A DNA stretch of 64,000 bases from Erythroxylum novogranatense. Lineage: Eukaryota > Streptophyta > Magnoliopsida > Malpighiales > Erythroxylaceae. A model generated the notes under the pieces. That model was not told the origin of the DNA, searched no databases, and saw only the letters and a list, made by a program, of their open reading frames with translations. The number at the start of each line of letters is the position of its first letter. The stretch's first letter is position 1. Position numbers and translations under genes: made by a program. Of the stretch, positions 1-13,381 are shown in pieces. The stretch covers positions 19,182,309 to 19,246,308 of the forward strand of contig CM057228.1 of the NCBI GenBank assembly GCA_029891385.1. Direction: 5' to 3'.

Positions 1-2822
1 TTTAACAATTACCTAGTTCATGATCCTACATTTTATGAAGCTTGTAGCAAAGGAGCAAGCTAGCTATATGTTGGAACAAAACAATTTTGTTATATACAAA
101 AACTTAAGTTCATTAGACATAAACTTATTACAAGCTGTGAAAGGTTCTACTGTGAAAGCTATTCAAACCACCAAATCAATTCTTAAAAATATTCAATTAA
201 AACTTGCCTTGATGCTCACTAATACGATGCTACTAAATTTTAAGAAGATTGCCCTTTCTAATTACATGCATGCCTTCAACAATCATAACTCATTGCTCGA
301 ACAACAAGCTAGAATTAATTGGCTAACTGATGGAGACCAAAGCACTAGTTTCTTTTTCAATTCCATCTTAGTAAGGAAACACCATAACTGGATCCACTCC
401 ATTACTTCCACAATTAGCTCACCACTCTAGAATTTCCATGATATACAAGATGAAGCCATAAGTTATTTTAGCTCTCTCCTTGGTACAGCTGGAACTTTGG
501 GTTTTTCATTCACTACTCTAAACTCCTTTTCTCTAAAGCAAGTATCTCCTTAGGATCTAGACTTTTTAACTAAACTTGTTAATGATAATGAGATCCAGAA
601 AGTTGTATTTAACATGGATGGTAGGAAGGCCTGAAGGCTTCAATGGTTATTTCTTTCAAAACTCATAGAATATTACTAGACCTTCTGTGAAGAATATAGT
701 CTAGGAGTTCTTCACAAATGGAGTGCTCATTAAAGAAATTAATTTTACCTTCCTATGCTTGATACCCAAAACTTCCAACCCTTCCACTTTTAGAGAATTC
801 AGACCCATAGTATGCACCAAGTTTCTTTATAAAATTATCTAAAAAATCCTTACTAACTAATTGAAATATGCTATCGCTCCTCTGATCAGTGAGAATCAGG
901 GTACTTGGATGAATGATCGTCATATTAGTGATAACGTTCTCATAGTTTAGAAGCTACTCGATGGCTTCTCTAGATTGAATTACTCTCCCAACTGCAAAAT
1001 TTAAATAGACTTTCACAAGGCTTTTGACAACATTAGTTCGGATTTTTTATAGACAATGCTTCAGGTTTTCAGATTTCCCTACACTTTTATCAATTGTTTG
1101 AAAGAATGCATATCCTCAGCTTCATTATTTGTGCTCATCAATGGCAGCCCAACCAAGTTCTTCCAGGCTGCTAGGGGGTCTTCAACAAGGGGATCCTCTA
1201 TCCCCCTATCTTTTCATCCTTAGTATGGAAATTCTAAATTCTATCATCCAATAAGAAGTGAAACACAATCCCAAATTTAAATATCATTCAAAATGTAAAC
1301 AAATAGGCTTAACTAACCTTGATTTTGCAGATGATCTTTTTCTATTTTGTAAAGCTCAGCTGGATTTTGTCGATACTTTCATGAAGGCCTTTGCCACCTT
1401 CACCAACTATTTAGGGTTGCAGATTAACTTCACTAAAAGTAACTTTCTTATCTCCAAAAAGGCTTTTGATCTCAAACAATCCATAACATAACATACGGGT
1501 ATGCATTCCATAAACCCCCCACTCATATACTTGGGAGTTCCTGTGATAATAAGGCGCGCCTTAACTACCCTGGAGTGTTTACCCCTTATTGAAAAAAGTA
1601 TATAAACACATTGGTTTATGGGTAAACAAAACTCTTTCTTATGCGGGTAAGCTATAACTTATCTAATCTGTGCTTAACTCTTTACATATATACTGGAGTT
1701 CCTATATCTTTCTCTCTTAAAACATCATCAAAGCTATTGAAAGACTACTCAAAGACTTTTTATGGAGTCACCAAAGGAACTGCTAAGGTTAAATAGACTG
1801 AACTATACCTTCCTAAGAAAGAAGGTGGATTAAACATCTCTTTACATATATACTGGAGTTCCTATATCTTTCTCTCTTAAAACGGCATCAAAGCTATTGA
1901 AACACTACTCAAAGATTTTTTATGGAGTCATTTAGATCGATCCAAAGGAACTGCTAAGGTTAAATGGACTGAACTATACCTTCCTAAGAAAAAAGGTGGA
2001 TTAAACATCCCATCCATTCGAACTATAAATTAGGCCTTAATTCTTAAACAATTCTGGTGGATTTTACTTGATAAGCGATCATTATAGGTTAGGTGGCTTC
2101 ACTCTTATTTCCTGCAGGGAAGATGCATATGGAAAATAAACAAAAGCACCTCTCATTCACATTTCCTAAATCAATTATTAGCATTGAGAGACATGGTTTA
2201 ATCCGATGTCACAAGTAGAGTTAGTAATGGCAAACTCATTTTTTTACGATATGATAATTGGTCAGGGAATGATTCACTTGTCCTAACCAAGAACCCATCT
2301 TTGTCCCTTTCTCTCAATGCTCAAATGACATCAATCATCCGTGATAATACCTAGTAGCCCCACCTCACTTGATGCATCTGCAACTTACATGCCTATTAAA
2401 CCTGAACTCTTTTGATGTTTTTTATTAGAAAGGCCAAGTGATCCATCATCTCACTAATAAGGTAACCAAAGAACTGTTAAGAAGAAGACATCTCGTTCCT
2501 ACTTGGCACAGAATCATCTAGAGCAAAACATTAATTCCCTAACTCTCTTTTGTACTTTAGCTAGCGATTTAGAAAAATATTAAGACAGCTGATCGACTAC
2601 CATATTTGCACATGGATAAACATTGTCCTATGTGTCAAGTTTAATTAGAAACAAGATATCATCTCTTCTTTATGTGCTCCTTCAACAATATCCTATGGCA
2701 AAACATTCGAAGAAAATGTCTATGGACTGATCAAAGGCACTATCTTTATAACATTATTCATTAATTATTAGCTTAATCCGTTGGCCCTCAATATGATAAA
2801 TTCATACATATTTTAGCTTTAG
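1..2822 (+). mobile_element. LINE (L1-type) retrotransposon relic, 5' segment (RT to zf-RVT)
   Basis: This is a decayed non-LTR retrotransposon ORF2, read on the plus strand across many stops and frameshifts. Visible in order are the pre-RT block ARINWLTDGDQSTSFFF (about 311-363), a degenerate GPEGFNGYFF block (about 625-655), FREFRPIV and the ENQGTW stretch, a broken QGDPLSPYLF block (about 1180-1215), and the RT catalytic box FADDLFLFC at 1324-1350. After these comes a zf-RVT type finger (CPMC...HLFFMC, about 2605-2685). The endonuclease and ORF1 would lie left of the window. The reading continues in frame at 10848 after an LTR insertion, which confirms that the two pieces are one element. 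It encodes nothing intact. Assignment to plant L1-like LINEs rests on block order and is known family biology. Confidence 0.9.
1678..2008 (+). repeat. 160-bp tandem duplication inside the LINE relic
   Basis: The segment starting at 1678 is repeated immediately at 1838 with only a few substitutions, and the second unit carries an extra short stretch (about 11 bp near 1930). It duplicates the part of the LINE that encodes a connection region downstream of RT, so the duplication postdates inactivation. Confidence 0.9.
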
Positions 2823-3601
2823 TGTAACATCCAGTCCCTATATTAGGGTTGTGACCCAAAATTTCAGTTCATGCGAGCTCAAAGAGAAATTGAGACTAAG
2901 GAATGCATTTTTCTTGCTCATACATCATGCTAGCATATATGTACAAAAATACAAAATGTTTTCACATAAAAAGTGATACATGCATTCATTGAAAACTTCC
3001 GGGTATAATTGATATTAGATGTGATTTTATTGAAAATAAGGAGTAGAAAGAGTAGAAAGAGTGATCTTGGTATGAGTTGTGATAAGGAAAGATTTAGAGA
3101 CAAGATTGGTAGTGACCTGAAAAATGTTCACTAAATATGCTTCAGTCTTTTAGCCAAAGCGTTTTCTCTAGTAATCCAAACAAGATGATTCTTAATTTGG
3201 ATTAAACTAGAGATATATGGCTACATTTTGTAAGAAGACATCGAATTTCAATTCTGTGTCTAAGAGTCCCAAATATTGTCATGAAGTGAAGAATTAGGTG
3301 CAGTGTTGGTGTATGAATGAAAAATTTGTCTTCAGACTTTAGGGGAAAATTTGGGATCGATAAAGATGGATTTTGGCAAAATTTCCTTCTGAAAAGTTGT
3401 AGATAATTCTTTTATCTTTCCAACGGTATAAAGTTTGTAAAGTTTGGATATCGGAGTTGAAAGATACAAGAATTACAAGTTATGAGGTTTTTAATACTCG
3501 TTGTTCATCGTCTCGCTTGACTTTTCAAGCGTCTCGGTTGACCGTATGCGAATTCATCGCTCATCGCCTCGAATTCTCGCTCATCATCTCGCCATCGCTC
3601 A

Positions 3602-3760
3602 TCGTCTCAGTTGACTTTTTGCATCTCAGTTTGACCGTCTGAGTTACTGTTTATTGTCTCAGTTGACTTTTTGCGTCTCAGTTTGACCGTCTGAGTTACT
3701 GTTCATCGTCTCAGTTGACTTTTTGCGTCTCAGTTTGACCGACTTCGTCTTAGTTTCACC
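3602..3760 (+). repeat. 52-bp tandem repeat in LTR A1
   Basis: About three copies of a 52-bp unit built on GTCTCAGTTGACTTTTTG and CTCAGTTTGACCGTCTGAG. The array lies within a CG-rich stretch (about 3490-3770) that occupies the hypervariable cassette position of this LTR family. Confidence 0.9.
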
Positions 3761-3947
3761 AAACATCTTCTGGTCTAAATTTGACCCTTCATATAAATGA
3801 ATTAGCCTTTGAGTTCTTCATAAGAGTTGTAGATCTTGAAATTATCTTTCCATCCATATAAAGAAATCTTTAATCTGATATCTGTAGGGAAAGTTATAGC
3901 AATTTTCCTAATCTGTATCATCTGATGATGTCATCATCGTCTTAAAA

Positions 3948-3955
3948 TGACGTCA
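3948..3955. promoter_or_regulatory. TGACGTCA palindrome in LTR A1 (bZIP/CRE-like)
   Basis: A perfect 8-bp TGACGTCA palindrome next to a second TGATGTCATCA motif. B2 has TGACGTCA at 43200-43207, in a comparable but not clearly aligned part of the LTR. bZIP factors are known to bind TGACGTCA; a promoter role here is inference. Confidence 0.35.
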
Positions 3956-4670
3956 TCATCGTCTGCTTTTATTTTTGACCCCACAGATGAAAGATTTGGC
4001 CTTTTAGACCTTCATGAGAGTTGTATCTCTTCATGTCCTCTTTCGAACCATTCAAATAACACCTCAATCAGACATTTATACATAAAGTTATAGCTGTTTC
4101 CCCGAAACAGGTTCAGTACTATTGAGGTCTTAAACATGGTTGCTTCTTTTGACCATAACTTCTTCTCTAGACCTCTGAATGACTTGATTCTTGAACCATT
4201 GGATTCATAACACCTTTCTCTTCATCTCCACCAAAAATTGAAGCTATCTAAAATTAAGTGAGAAATATTAAGTGGAAAAGGTGGGACGGGTACAGTGAGT
4301 GTGTTCTTAGAGGATATGAGCTGGTGTTTCCCACTAAACATATTTCAGTATTTTTGAGATATTTTGAGATATAGAGCTCCGATCGATCTGATTATTGAAG
4401 CGATGGATTTATAAGACATAAAGGAATATCTCTCTAGAAGAAAATTTTGTTAAAGTACTTCATTTACCTTATCGAAATAAGAAGACAAGATGTTAGTTTT
4501 AAAGGGCAATTTCGGAAGTTTGCTTAAGTGTTAAGCTTTAAAGGCATGCAAGTAAGGGCTTTAGGGTCTTTTATCAATCAATAATGACCTGGCAATAAGA
4601 GTTGTCATTTAAGAAGAGTGGAGCACGACCCTTACAAGGAAAAAGAGCAAAAGAATAAAAGAAGATGAGA

Positions 4671-4760
4671 TGAGAGAGAGAGAGAGAGTCGTAGAGAAAG
4701 AAGAGAAGAGGGAAAGAAGAAGAGAGAAGGAAGAAGAAAGAAGAAGAAAAAAATGAGAGA
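4671..4760 (+). repeat. GA-rich purine tract in LTR A1
   Basis: A run of GA and GAA units with few interruptions. It is a simple low-complexity tract. Confidence 0.85.
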
Positions 4761-5112
4761 AACCAAGGCTTTCAAGGTAAGTTCATCTTCTTCATACGTT
4801 GGTAAAGAAATAGGTTGTGGTTTGTGAATGAAGAAGTTCTAGAGAGAGAAAGGGGTTTGTGTAGAAGAAGAAGATTTGAGAGAACTCATTTGACTTTGGG
4901 GTTTCTAAGCTAGGTTTTAAGTTTTCTAACCTAGATGGACTATGGGTAGGTTAAGATTGTGCTTGATTTATGTTGATTTCATTGATTGTGATTTTTGAAG
5001 TTTTAGGGTTTTAGTGAATTGGAATTGAAAAGGAGAAATTGGGTTGTCTCAAGAAACTAAAAGAATCCTACCTAAGAATGTGTTTAAGTATGAAGTGTTA
5101 AACTATAAATAG

Positions 5113-5219
5113 TGTAACACCCCACTCCCGCAAGACCCAAACCTGAAATCGACGGTGATATCCAGGTCCGTGCCCCGCGAGGGTGACGTGCTACATCACT
5201 CAGTATAACATTTCTCCTC

Positions 5220-5251
<32 letters not shown>

Positions 5252-8200
5252 TAAACCATTCACTAACGCGACATAAACAATACAAAACTTGAGCCCATGT
5301 TCAACAATTAACCCTTTTCAGTTATTACAGTCATCCAATAATAATTTTACAATCAGTCAATGTAAAACAATAAAACCACAATGACTCTTTATAAATACAA
5401 AGCATTAATGCACAATGATTGCGGAATACAATTCGATAAGACACTAATGCAGACACGAACTGATCCCGACCTCTATCCTTCACTTGCCTACAGTAGACCT
5501 ACTCCCGTATCAAACGGGGTATTCTTCAAGACTTGAAAAATAGATGCAAATTTTGGGTGAGTTTTGCGAACTCAGTGAGTGACCATCATCGATGGTTCAC
5601 CCAATCCCATAACATATAACACATACTTCCATTTCCATTAAGTCACATTTCATATTTCCTTTCACACCTCACATTCACATACAGTTTCATATTTTCATTA
5701 TGTCGATACAATGTCATATTCAATATAATCAAATCGATCATTCAATCAAATTTATCATTCCCATTCAACACAATGTCACATTCTCATTCAATACAGTGTT
5801 GCAGTCTCATTCAATACAAGTAAATCAACCATTCTCATTCCATACGATCAAATTAGTTATACTATGCATATGTGCATGAGACCCACTTTCTATTTCATTA
5901 CTTTGTCGTGACCGAGTGTCTAAACTGTCCCGTACCCATGGATGTCGGGCTCATTTAAACTGTCCCATATAGGGCTCATTGTAAACTGTCCCATAAAGGG
6001 CTCATTGTAAACTGTCCCATAAAGGGCTCATTGTAAACTGTCCCATAAAGGGCTCATTGTAAACTGTCCCATAAAGGGCTCATTGTCGTTAAGCCTGAGG
6101 CTCTGAATCAGTATCTGAGCACGAAGCTCTTTTCACTCATTGTTGACTACTCTGGTCACAACTCTCATTAACTTTCATGTATTCATGCAGTGGAATGTCT
6201 TATGCATAATTACATACGCTCAATCAATCTCGGACCGTAGTCCGGCATTCGACATCAATTAAGAAGTCACATTTCATTTATGTGCAATTATGCATGCAAG
6301 ACATTTTAACAATCTCAATATATACACTTAGGTCATCCCATTCACATCCAAGGAACACTTCAATAACGCAGTTTTCAATACATAATCAATCACCGGACCT
6401 CCTGTCCGAAACCCATATTTAATCACAATCAATAAAATAAACTAATACACATTCAACATATAACAAAAGCAAACAACCAATAAATAAGACCATCTAGGTC
6501 TACTCACAGTACGCTCCAGATTTGCGTTGGTTTCCAATTTCTGAGAATGCCTGATCCTGCACTACCAATTTATGTCATATGCACACATTAATCACTTTGC
6601 ATAAAGATTCCCATTTATGCACAAATATAGAATAAGGACAATGCATGTTCATGATATTCCCGGCCCTAATCCAAAATTTTCCCATAATAAAAATTCCATC
6701 TAAAATTAGAAAACTATAGCCACTTACAGCACCCAATTTGGACCTCAATCGGTCCAAAAATAAATAAAACAGTGATCACAGAACAATTACCCGGGTCTAC
6801 GTCAATTTCCCGTCTAAAAATTCTCAATTTCTCACAAAATTAAATTCAATATGTTACAAATCCGATGCCTCAAAAATCAGGTCAATCGGACGTCGGACGG
6901 AAAAGAAATTGACAAAAGAAACAATCAGGTCACTTATCCCATCAAAGCTACTGTCTACTCAAAACCTCTCAAACAGTGCAATACTTTGCAAATTCAGTAA
7001 CTACTCATTTCCTCAGTCAAAAATAACACAATAAATATGCTCAGTAAGTTCACAATGTTATCTACAACTTTTATGAACAACCCAAAACCAAATTCACTTT
7101 CTAACAATGTGAAACAATTCACTCAAGGCTGCTGCCCCTGAAAGTACTCAAATTGGACAGTGATTTTTCAAGCAGTATAACTCCTTGTACAAATGTCGAA
7201 AAATTGCATACTTTATACCCATAAAAAGATAAAACACAGTACTACACTTCTCATGAGGGCTCAGCATCAAATTCCATCATTAACCAATTCAAAAAAGTCC
7301 TGCAAGTTACTGCCCTGTTCAACAGTCCATGACCTAACTTCAGTCCAATCTTTGGAAAATCATAAGTCCCAATTATGTTATCTAAAAATAGCATGCTATA
7401 TACCATTTTCAAGCTAATTGTTTCCTATACAACTCTTTAGAAGATCACTCAAGCCAATTCAATTCACAAAAATTACTAAAATTGCTTCAAATCAGAATGT
7501 TCACAAAACTGTCATTTCAGTTAGGTTTCACCCAAATGCTCAAAATCAGTCAATATTTCACAATGCATATCTCCCAATATACAGATCGAAAAATTACAAG
7601 ATCAGTGGAAATGGAAAGCTGACAATGTAGGCTTTAACTCTCATTTATACCATTTTCTCTAATTCCTTCTCAATTAATTTATAAAAATCATCAAAACTCC
7701 TAGGCCAACAATCCGAATACTGTTCACATAAGTCCCAGCAGTAACTTTCCAATCCAAATTTCAACCTCTTAAAGTTACAATTTGGCAACACCTATTTCAC
7801 ACAAAAATGTAGCCAACAACCCAAAGTTTCATTGGGCACAAACCTCAACTCATTTGCATAACCACACAATGAGTTATGCTCGAAACAGTATAGTAGGTCA
7901 AAAACAAATTTTCCAGCTTTACTTCTCCATTCACTTCCTATCATTCCACTTCAATTTCTACTACCATAGGTATCTCAATTAGACACAAAATCAGTCCCTA
8001 TATCATGCCTACATTCACTAGGAATAACCAACATAATTTGGCAGCACTTACCCCTTACATTTCATTCAATAGTAGTCATCAAAATCAATCCAAAATCAAG
8101 CTAAAACCAAGTTAAAAACACATGATTCATGCTAACTTCATCAAGTCATGCACAAACATAACCTTATATCCAACAACTCAAACTATAGTTTTCATGAAAT

Positions 8201-9276
8201 CAAGACATCATAACTCATATTGAATGAACCATAATTCCCAATTAATGCATCAAACAACTACAACTTCAAAAGCATAATGAAATTCTTACATAATTAAAGC
8301 TTCCTTTTAAATGCTTCAACTATCAACAACTTTTCCACTTCACTTCACACACACCATCTCCATCATAGTAGAAACTAGAAGGTTCAAGCTTGTAAGCATG
8401 AAAGGGTGGAGGAAAATAGCAATTTAAGCTAGAAAAATAGAGAAACTTTCGATGAAGGGGAAGAGAAAGAAGGTTTCGTATGAAACATGAAATAAGCAAA
8501 CAAACTCACCATTTTCCTTCATTAATAAAGGAACATCCGAGAATACATGCCCACATTAATTGAGATGGGTATGTGTCAATATGGTACTTGACCAAGTTAA
8601 AGAAGAAAAAGACAAAAGTCAAGTAATAACTTTAAACAATTTAAAAACAAATTATTGGATAGGATTTAGAAATCCTACTACAATTTGACCCATTCTGGTC
8701 CAATGACCCTAATTTTAACCCCAAAATAATGTGACCAATAAGACAGTGCCATTGGGTAGCAATTTTTGCTACCGAAAATCGACCGGTTCGCCAATTGGCA
8801 ATTTTTTTCCGGTCCGAGAATTTTCCAGGAATTTCCCCGAATCATTTTTTTGAAAATTACCGAAATTGCCTAAAATTGTAAAACATATAACAGTCCACTC
8901 CCAATAATTTTTCAAACACGAAAACCACATTTTCCATAACAAAAACACATTTAGGCCATTTACCGACGATTTTTCCGGTCCGGGAATTTTCTCCGGACAA
9001 TTTCAGAAAAATTCCTAAAATTCTCTTAAAATGGAAAACGCACTCTGGATCAGTCAAAATAATTTATTTTACACACAGTAACCACATTAATCACAATAAA
9101 ATGCCGTTTAGGCCCAATTACCGGGAATATCATGAATGCATGACCAGTAATTTCATGTGCACAAATTCACTGATCACCAGTACCAGTATGCATGGACACT
9201 ACTCATACATCCCAATTAATCTCATCTTATGCCAATTTTACTATTTTACCCTTCTAGTAGGGGGTAGGATGTTACA
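5113..9276 (-). mobile_element. Solo LTR A2, large noncoding, nested in A1
   Basis: A 4164-bp element with termini TGTAACACCCCAC (5113) and GTAGGATGTTACA (9276), flanked by AATAG at 5108-5112 and 9277-9281. Read on the minus strand it aligns with A4 (46096-50182) from end to end: both open TGTAACATCC, contain the AAGGGTAAAATAGTAAA stretch, the ATCGAT box, and the GATATC/GGGTTCGGGTC terminal block. A (TTA)n microsatellite lies at about 5218-5251, close to its 3' end. It has no coding capacity; the short frames in it are chance. Confidence 0.9.
5946..6090 (-). repeat. 26-bp tandem repeat in LTR A2
   Basis: Five to six copies of a 26-bp unit containing GGGCTCATTGTAAACTGTCC. A1, A3 and A4 carry different short repeats at the same relative position. 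Confidence 0.92.
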
Positions 9277-10847
9277 AATAGAATTTGGATATTATGAGAT
9301 CATATGAGGATGGATAAGAGATGATGAGAAATTGAGTTATGATATAGAGTAACCAAGTGTTCTTGAAGTGTAAGCTTCTGAATAAGCTAGACTTATAAAA
9401 AAGGGTAAAGATTGAAAGGAGAAGTTAGAACGATCTTGTACCAATGAAGTATATGAAACGTATATAAATTATGAAATGGAAATGAGCATAAAGTGCATAT
9501 TAGAGCATATACCCGGGATTGTCATTAAGCATGGATTTTACATAGTCCATTACTACAATTGTGCATAAATGAATGTGATAAGTGTGCAATTATTGATGAG
9601 TGTGCAATTGTGTCTTGCATAAATAGGTTGTGCAGGTCAAGTGCCGCATTCATGCGTTCCCAGAAATTGAAAGCAAATGCTAATCTGGAGCGTACTGTGA
9701 GTAACCTAGTTGGTTCCTCAACCTTTGTGTTTAATGTTCCGCACTTATGCCATATGGAGATGAATGGAGGGTTATGTATGTTTGCTTTTGATTGACTTCG
9801 GACCACAGGTGTCTGAAGTATTGGGAACTTGATATTGAAGTGTTATTGTGTGTAGTTGTTTATGAATGCTTCAATGAAATAAACTGAAAATGTTCATGAC
9901 TGAAATACCGGACCGAAGGTCAGAAGGAATGGGAAATGGGGCACTGAAATGTAAACTGACTGTAAATGGAAATTGGGACATACGCATTCATGCATAAAGG
10001 CCTGTTCAGATAATGATAGTTGTGACCGGAGTCGCTACCGATACTGAAAGAGCCTCGAGCTCGAACACTGTTACTGAACCGAGCCTCGAGCTCGAGGGGA
10101 GTTAATGCATTCCCAGAGGGCTCTCCTACTCCCTAGACGCGTCTGATTACTGATCACTGTTTATGCGCTCGGTCACAACACTGTAATAAACTGGAAAAGA
10201 GTCACATGTGCATTGCATATGGAAGTGATAACTGATTTGCGAAATTGCATGAGTTCTATAAATTGTTATATGATGATATTGAATGTGTAATTGACTGAAA
10301 CTGTGAATTACTTGTGATATGCATGAATTGAGTGAACCATCGATGATGGTTTCTCACTGAGTTCGCAAAACTCACCAAAAATTTGCAACTATTTTTAGGA
10401 TAAGAAGAATACCATGTTAGGCCAACGGGAGTATGCTGATAGCATTCAAGTGAAGGATAGAGGTCGGGATCAGTTCGCGTCTGCATTGCATGTCTATATT
10501 TTTGTATTAAATTTTTTCTTCCGCAAATTTCCGTATGAATCGTATTTTGAAATGACTCAAGTGTTTGCAGTTGTGAAAGGGCCCGGATGACTATTGAAAA
10601 TTGTGTTTAGTGAAAAGTTTTTGAAAAAAAAAAGCCAAATGGCCATATGGGAATTTGTGTGAATGGCATTGTATGATGGGAAAGGGCTTATGCCCCATTT
10701 GATTTTTGACTCCCATGTGTGAAAACAAAAGATGTATACCGATTTTGATTGATCGAGTGCGTAGCACACCACCCTCGTGGGGCACGGTCTAGGATATCAC
10801 CATCGATATCGGGTTCGGGTCTTACAGGAGTGGGGTGTTACATTTAG

Positions 10848-11215
10848 GACTTTGCATATATATACTATGGAGTGAAAAAAACTTCAAACATTTTGTAAAC
10901 TGAAGTTCTTCACTAGAGACCCTACAATCAGACATATTTTGATAGATTCGAGAACGAATACTGGTGAAAAAGTTGCATCTCAACTACACTACCAACATTC
11001 TCTCATCCCTAAACATCTGAAATTATTTATGATTCATGTTTGACCCACTAGTCTAATATCTCTCCTTTTTGTCCTTCCTCTTTACATGATTCTTTAAAGA
11101 TTGTGGTAGGGTAATCCCCTCATAGCTATGTCGATTTTGTACCCTCACAGCTATGTCGATTTTGTACTACCTTCTCAATCTATTAATTAATACCATTTTT
11201 CTTTTTTTTTTAATC
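10848..11215 (+). mobile_element. LINE relic, 3' segment
   Basis: Sequence right of A1 continues the LINE C-terminal motif: across the joined site it reads ILALGLCIYILWSEKNFKHF, matching the usual WxERNxRxF block of plant LINEs. A short direct duplication (CTATGTCGATTTTGTA, twice, about 11128-11165) precedes an AT-rich tail ending near 11215. No clean poly(A) or TSD was found. Confidence 0.75.
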
Positions 11216-12979
11216 CTTTCTTGATCTTTCATCTTTCATATAGTAAGGAAAATATCTCATTTGTAACTTATCTTCTATAAAAACAATACAAAAAAGTGTA
11301 TGTATCATAAATGTAAAACTCCTTAATGAAGGTGATAATGTCTTCCTTAAGTAATCCACTAAAAGTCAGCAATAAGTAAAGATGGACTTGTTTTACCTTA
11401 TCATTCCGTTCCATCTGAATTAAACCATTACGTGAGAAACTAGCAGTAATAATAGGCATTTGAATATTCCCCATGTGAATTCTAAGTGATGCTACCCCCT
11501 AACTCCAACAATAACATTATTTCCACCATCATTGTCAATATTTCTAGCATTGATCCGATTTGTAACTCTTCTCCTTCTTGAATTGTTTTATTTGCATGTC
11601 CACTCAATTTTCAAGATTAATAAGAAGTAAATCATCTCAGTTAGCACATCTGGATCTCCTAGGATATCATTCCCACAAAAACTAATTAATTACCAAGTTT
11701 ATTAATCCTAGTCATGATTAGCAAAGGTCGGGGGCTTGTGCTTGACCTAAAAATTATTAACTAAGCTTATGCCCAAAATAGATAGCAGGTTTGGGCCTCA
11801 TAGGCAAATGCTCATGTCATGCCTTTTTTTAATTTTTAATTGATATATTATTTTATTTAATTTGAAAATTAAATGATTTTAATAAATGATTTTAACTAAA
11901 TTTCAAATAATTGAACCTATGGGTAATATGTAGCACAGATATTAATATATTTTTAAATAATATAGACACTATCACTAATTATTTTAGATATATTAATGAA
12001 CTTCTACATGTAAATTTCAAATATACAATAAAAACATATCGTATCAATTAGTAAATATGTTTGCCAAAAGAAAAGAATTGTTTAAAATTTGTATAGCATC
12101 CTTTATTATCCTAAAACTCATTTTCATTTAAAAAAAGCTAGTAAGCGTCATTTTATATGTAAAAAGTGTTATGTAACTCATTCATTTTTAATGAAACCAA
12201 ATGTTATAGGCCTTAATTTTAAATTTTAAATATAGTTTTGAATCTTCTAAATTGCACATTTTGTCAAATTATCTCAACTATAATTAAAAAATCCATATTC
12301 AATTTATTTTATTAAATTAATATTGTTAATTCTATTTTCTTTCTTTTGACCAAAAAGCTAATTAAAATCTATTTGCTTAATTTTTAAAATTAATGTCACT
12401 TTAAATTATTCTCTTTTGTTACTAATTACTATTTGCTTATCTAAGTCTAATAGTAAAATGATGCTTGGTCCATTCAAAACTTGAAAGAATAATATCAATT
12501 TACGAGTTTGCCTATGCAATAAATATCACGATACTAATATGAAAATAATGATGTTTTAAAACAATAGAGTATCATAGTGATATTATTATCCAAATGAAAA
12601 CAAGATATTAAAGGAATTGTCTATTATAGTTAGAAACTAAAGTTGAGCTAATGGGAAAAGACATAGAAACTAAAGTTGAGCTAATGGGACAAGACATAGA
12701 AAAACTAAAGTTGAGTCAAGCAGGAAAAGACATATGCATAAAATTTTCTTTGTTAACTTGTATAAAAAACATAAGTAAAGAATTATATCTTTAATTGTAA
12801 AAAATCTAAAGCAATCAAATGAAAATTAATAATAAATTGAGAATTAAAGATTAAAGAAAACAAACCCACTATAGAGAAAAGCGACTAGCTAATCATATAG
12901 TCAGGATCATCAAAAGTTTGCACCATTTTATCCACATGTAGAAACATTATTATGTAAATTATACTCAATTATGTAAAAA
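11216..12979. other. AT-rich intergenic or decayed repeat sequence
   Basis: No gene recognised. The only clear structure is a tandem repeat of about 33 bp (three units, 12632-12733, core AACTAAAGTTGAG). The minus-strand frame at 11268-11474 has no recognisable domain. Confidence 0.6.
12632..12733 (+). repeat. 33-bp tandem repeat, three units
   Basis: Two nearly identical units (12632-12664 and 12665-12697) and a more diverged third (to 12733), sharing AACTAAAGTTGAG and AAGACAT. Confidence 0.88.
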
Positions 12980-13381
12980 TTACATCAAATGAATATTCAA
13001 AATTTGATAAATAACAATAGAAGCACCCAAATCCAACATTGCTCTATTGATCACAGTATTTCCAATTTTGCAAGGAATGGCGAACTTACCTAGATTCTGG
13101 CATTTTAGAGGCATCTTCTTTCTGAATACTGTCGACACATTCTCACCCATCATCACATTCTGATCACCCCTCAATTTCCTCTTATGTATACATAGTTTTT
13201 TTAGAAATTTGGCATACCTTAGTACTTGTTTGATCACTTCGAGAAAAGGTATATTGACTTCTACCTTTCGAAAAGTTTCTAATATCTCTTTGTCCTTGTC
13301 CTCCTTGTTTAGTCTTGTTAATTTGAGTGAAAAAGGCAGAGGGTTAGTTTTAATAATATTGGGAATTTCAAAATTTACCTT
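12980..13381 (-). pseudogene. Ty3/gypsy gag-protease relic, part 2
   Basis: The minus strand encodes an Athila/Tat-style spacer and aspartic protease start: RYAKFLKKLC, MGENVS, and the protease core AMLDLGAS at about 13035-13010. Reading then decays and RT is absent. Part 1 is at 26007-26330; the Athila element at 13382-26001 was inserted between them. The TSD ACCTT is present on both sides. Confidence 0.85.

Larger units (their letters stand above)
2823..10842 (+). mobile_element. Solo LTR A1, large noncoding, interrupted by A2
   Basis: The element begins TGTAACATCCAG at 2823 and ends GTGGGGTGTTACA at 10842. It is flanked by the 5-bp duplication TTTAG (2818-2822 and 10843-10847), and removing it restores the LINE reading frame. 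Its own sequence is 2823-5112 plus 9282-10842, about 3.85 kb, because A2 sits inside. No internal domain or second LTR is visible, so it reads as a solo LTR. Its interior (about 2990-4900) resembles that of B2 (42514-44900), while its last 1.1 kb resembles the ends of A2, A3 and A4. The parent lineage is not identifiable from the LTR alone; a Ty3/gypsy element with giant LTRs is my inference. Confidence 0.88.

Noticed and set aside
5946..6090. CRISPR-like array of regular repeats
   Set aside because: The 26-bp units are contiguous without spacers and lie in a plant LTR.
9525..9806. Overlapping 93- and 78-codon frames on opposite strands
   Set aside because: Both are in noncoding LTR A1 and align with noncoding parts of A4 where no frame is kept.
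2823..10842. DNA transposon with about 13-bp terminal inverted repeats
   Set aside because: Type A elements do have TGTAACAYCC/GGRTGTTACA ends, but TG...CA termini, 5-bp TSDs and kinship with type B LTRs, which bound a PBS/PPT element, fit LTRs better.
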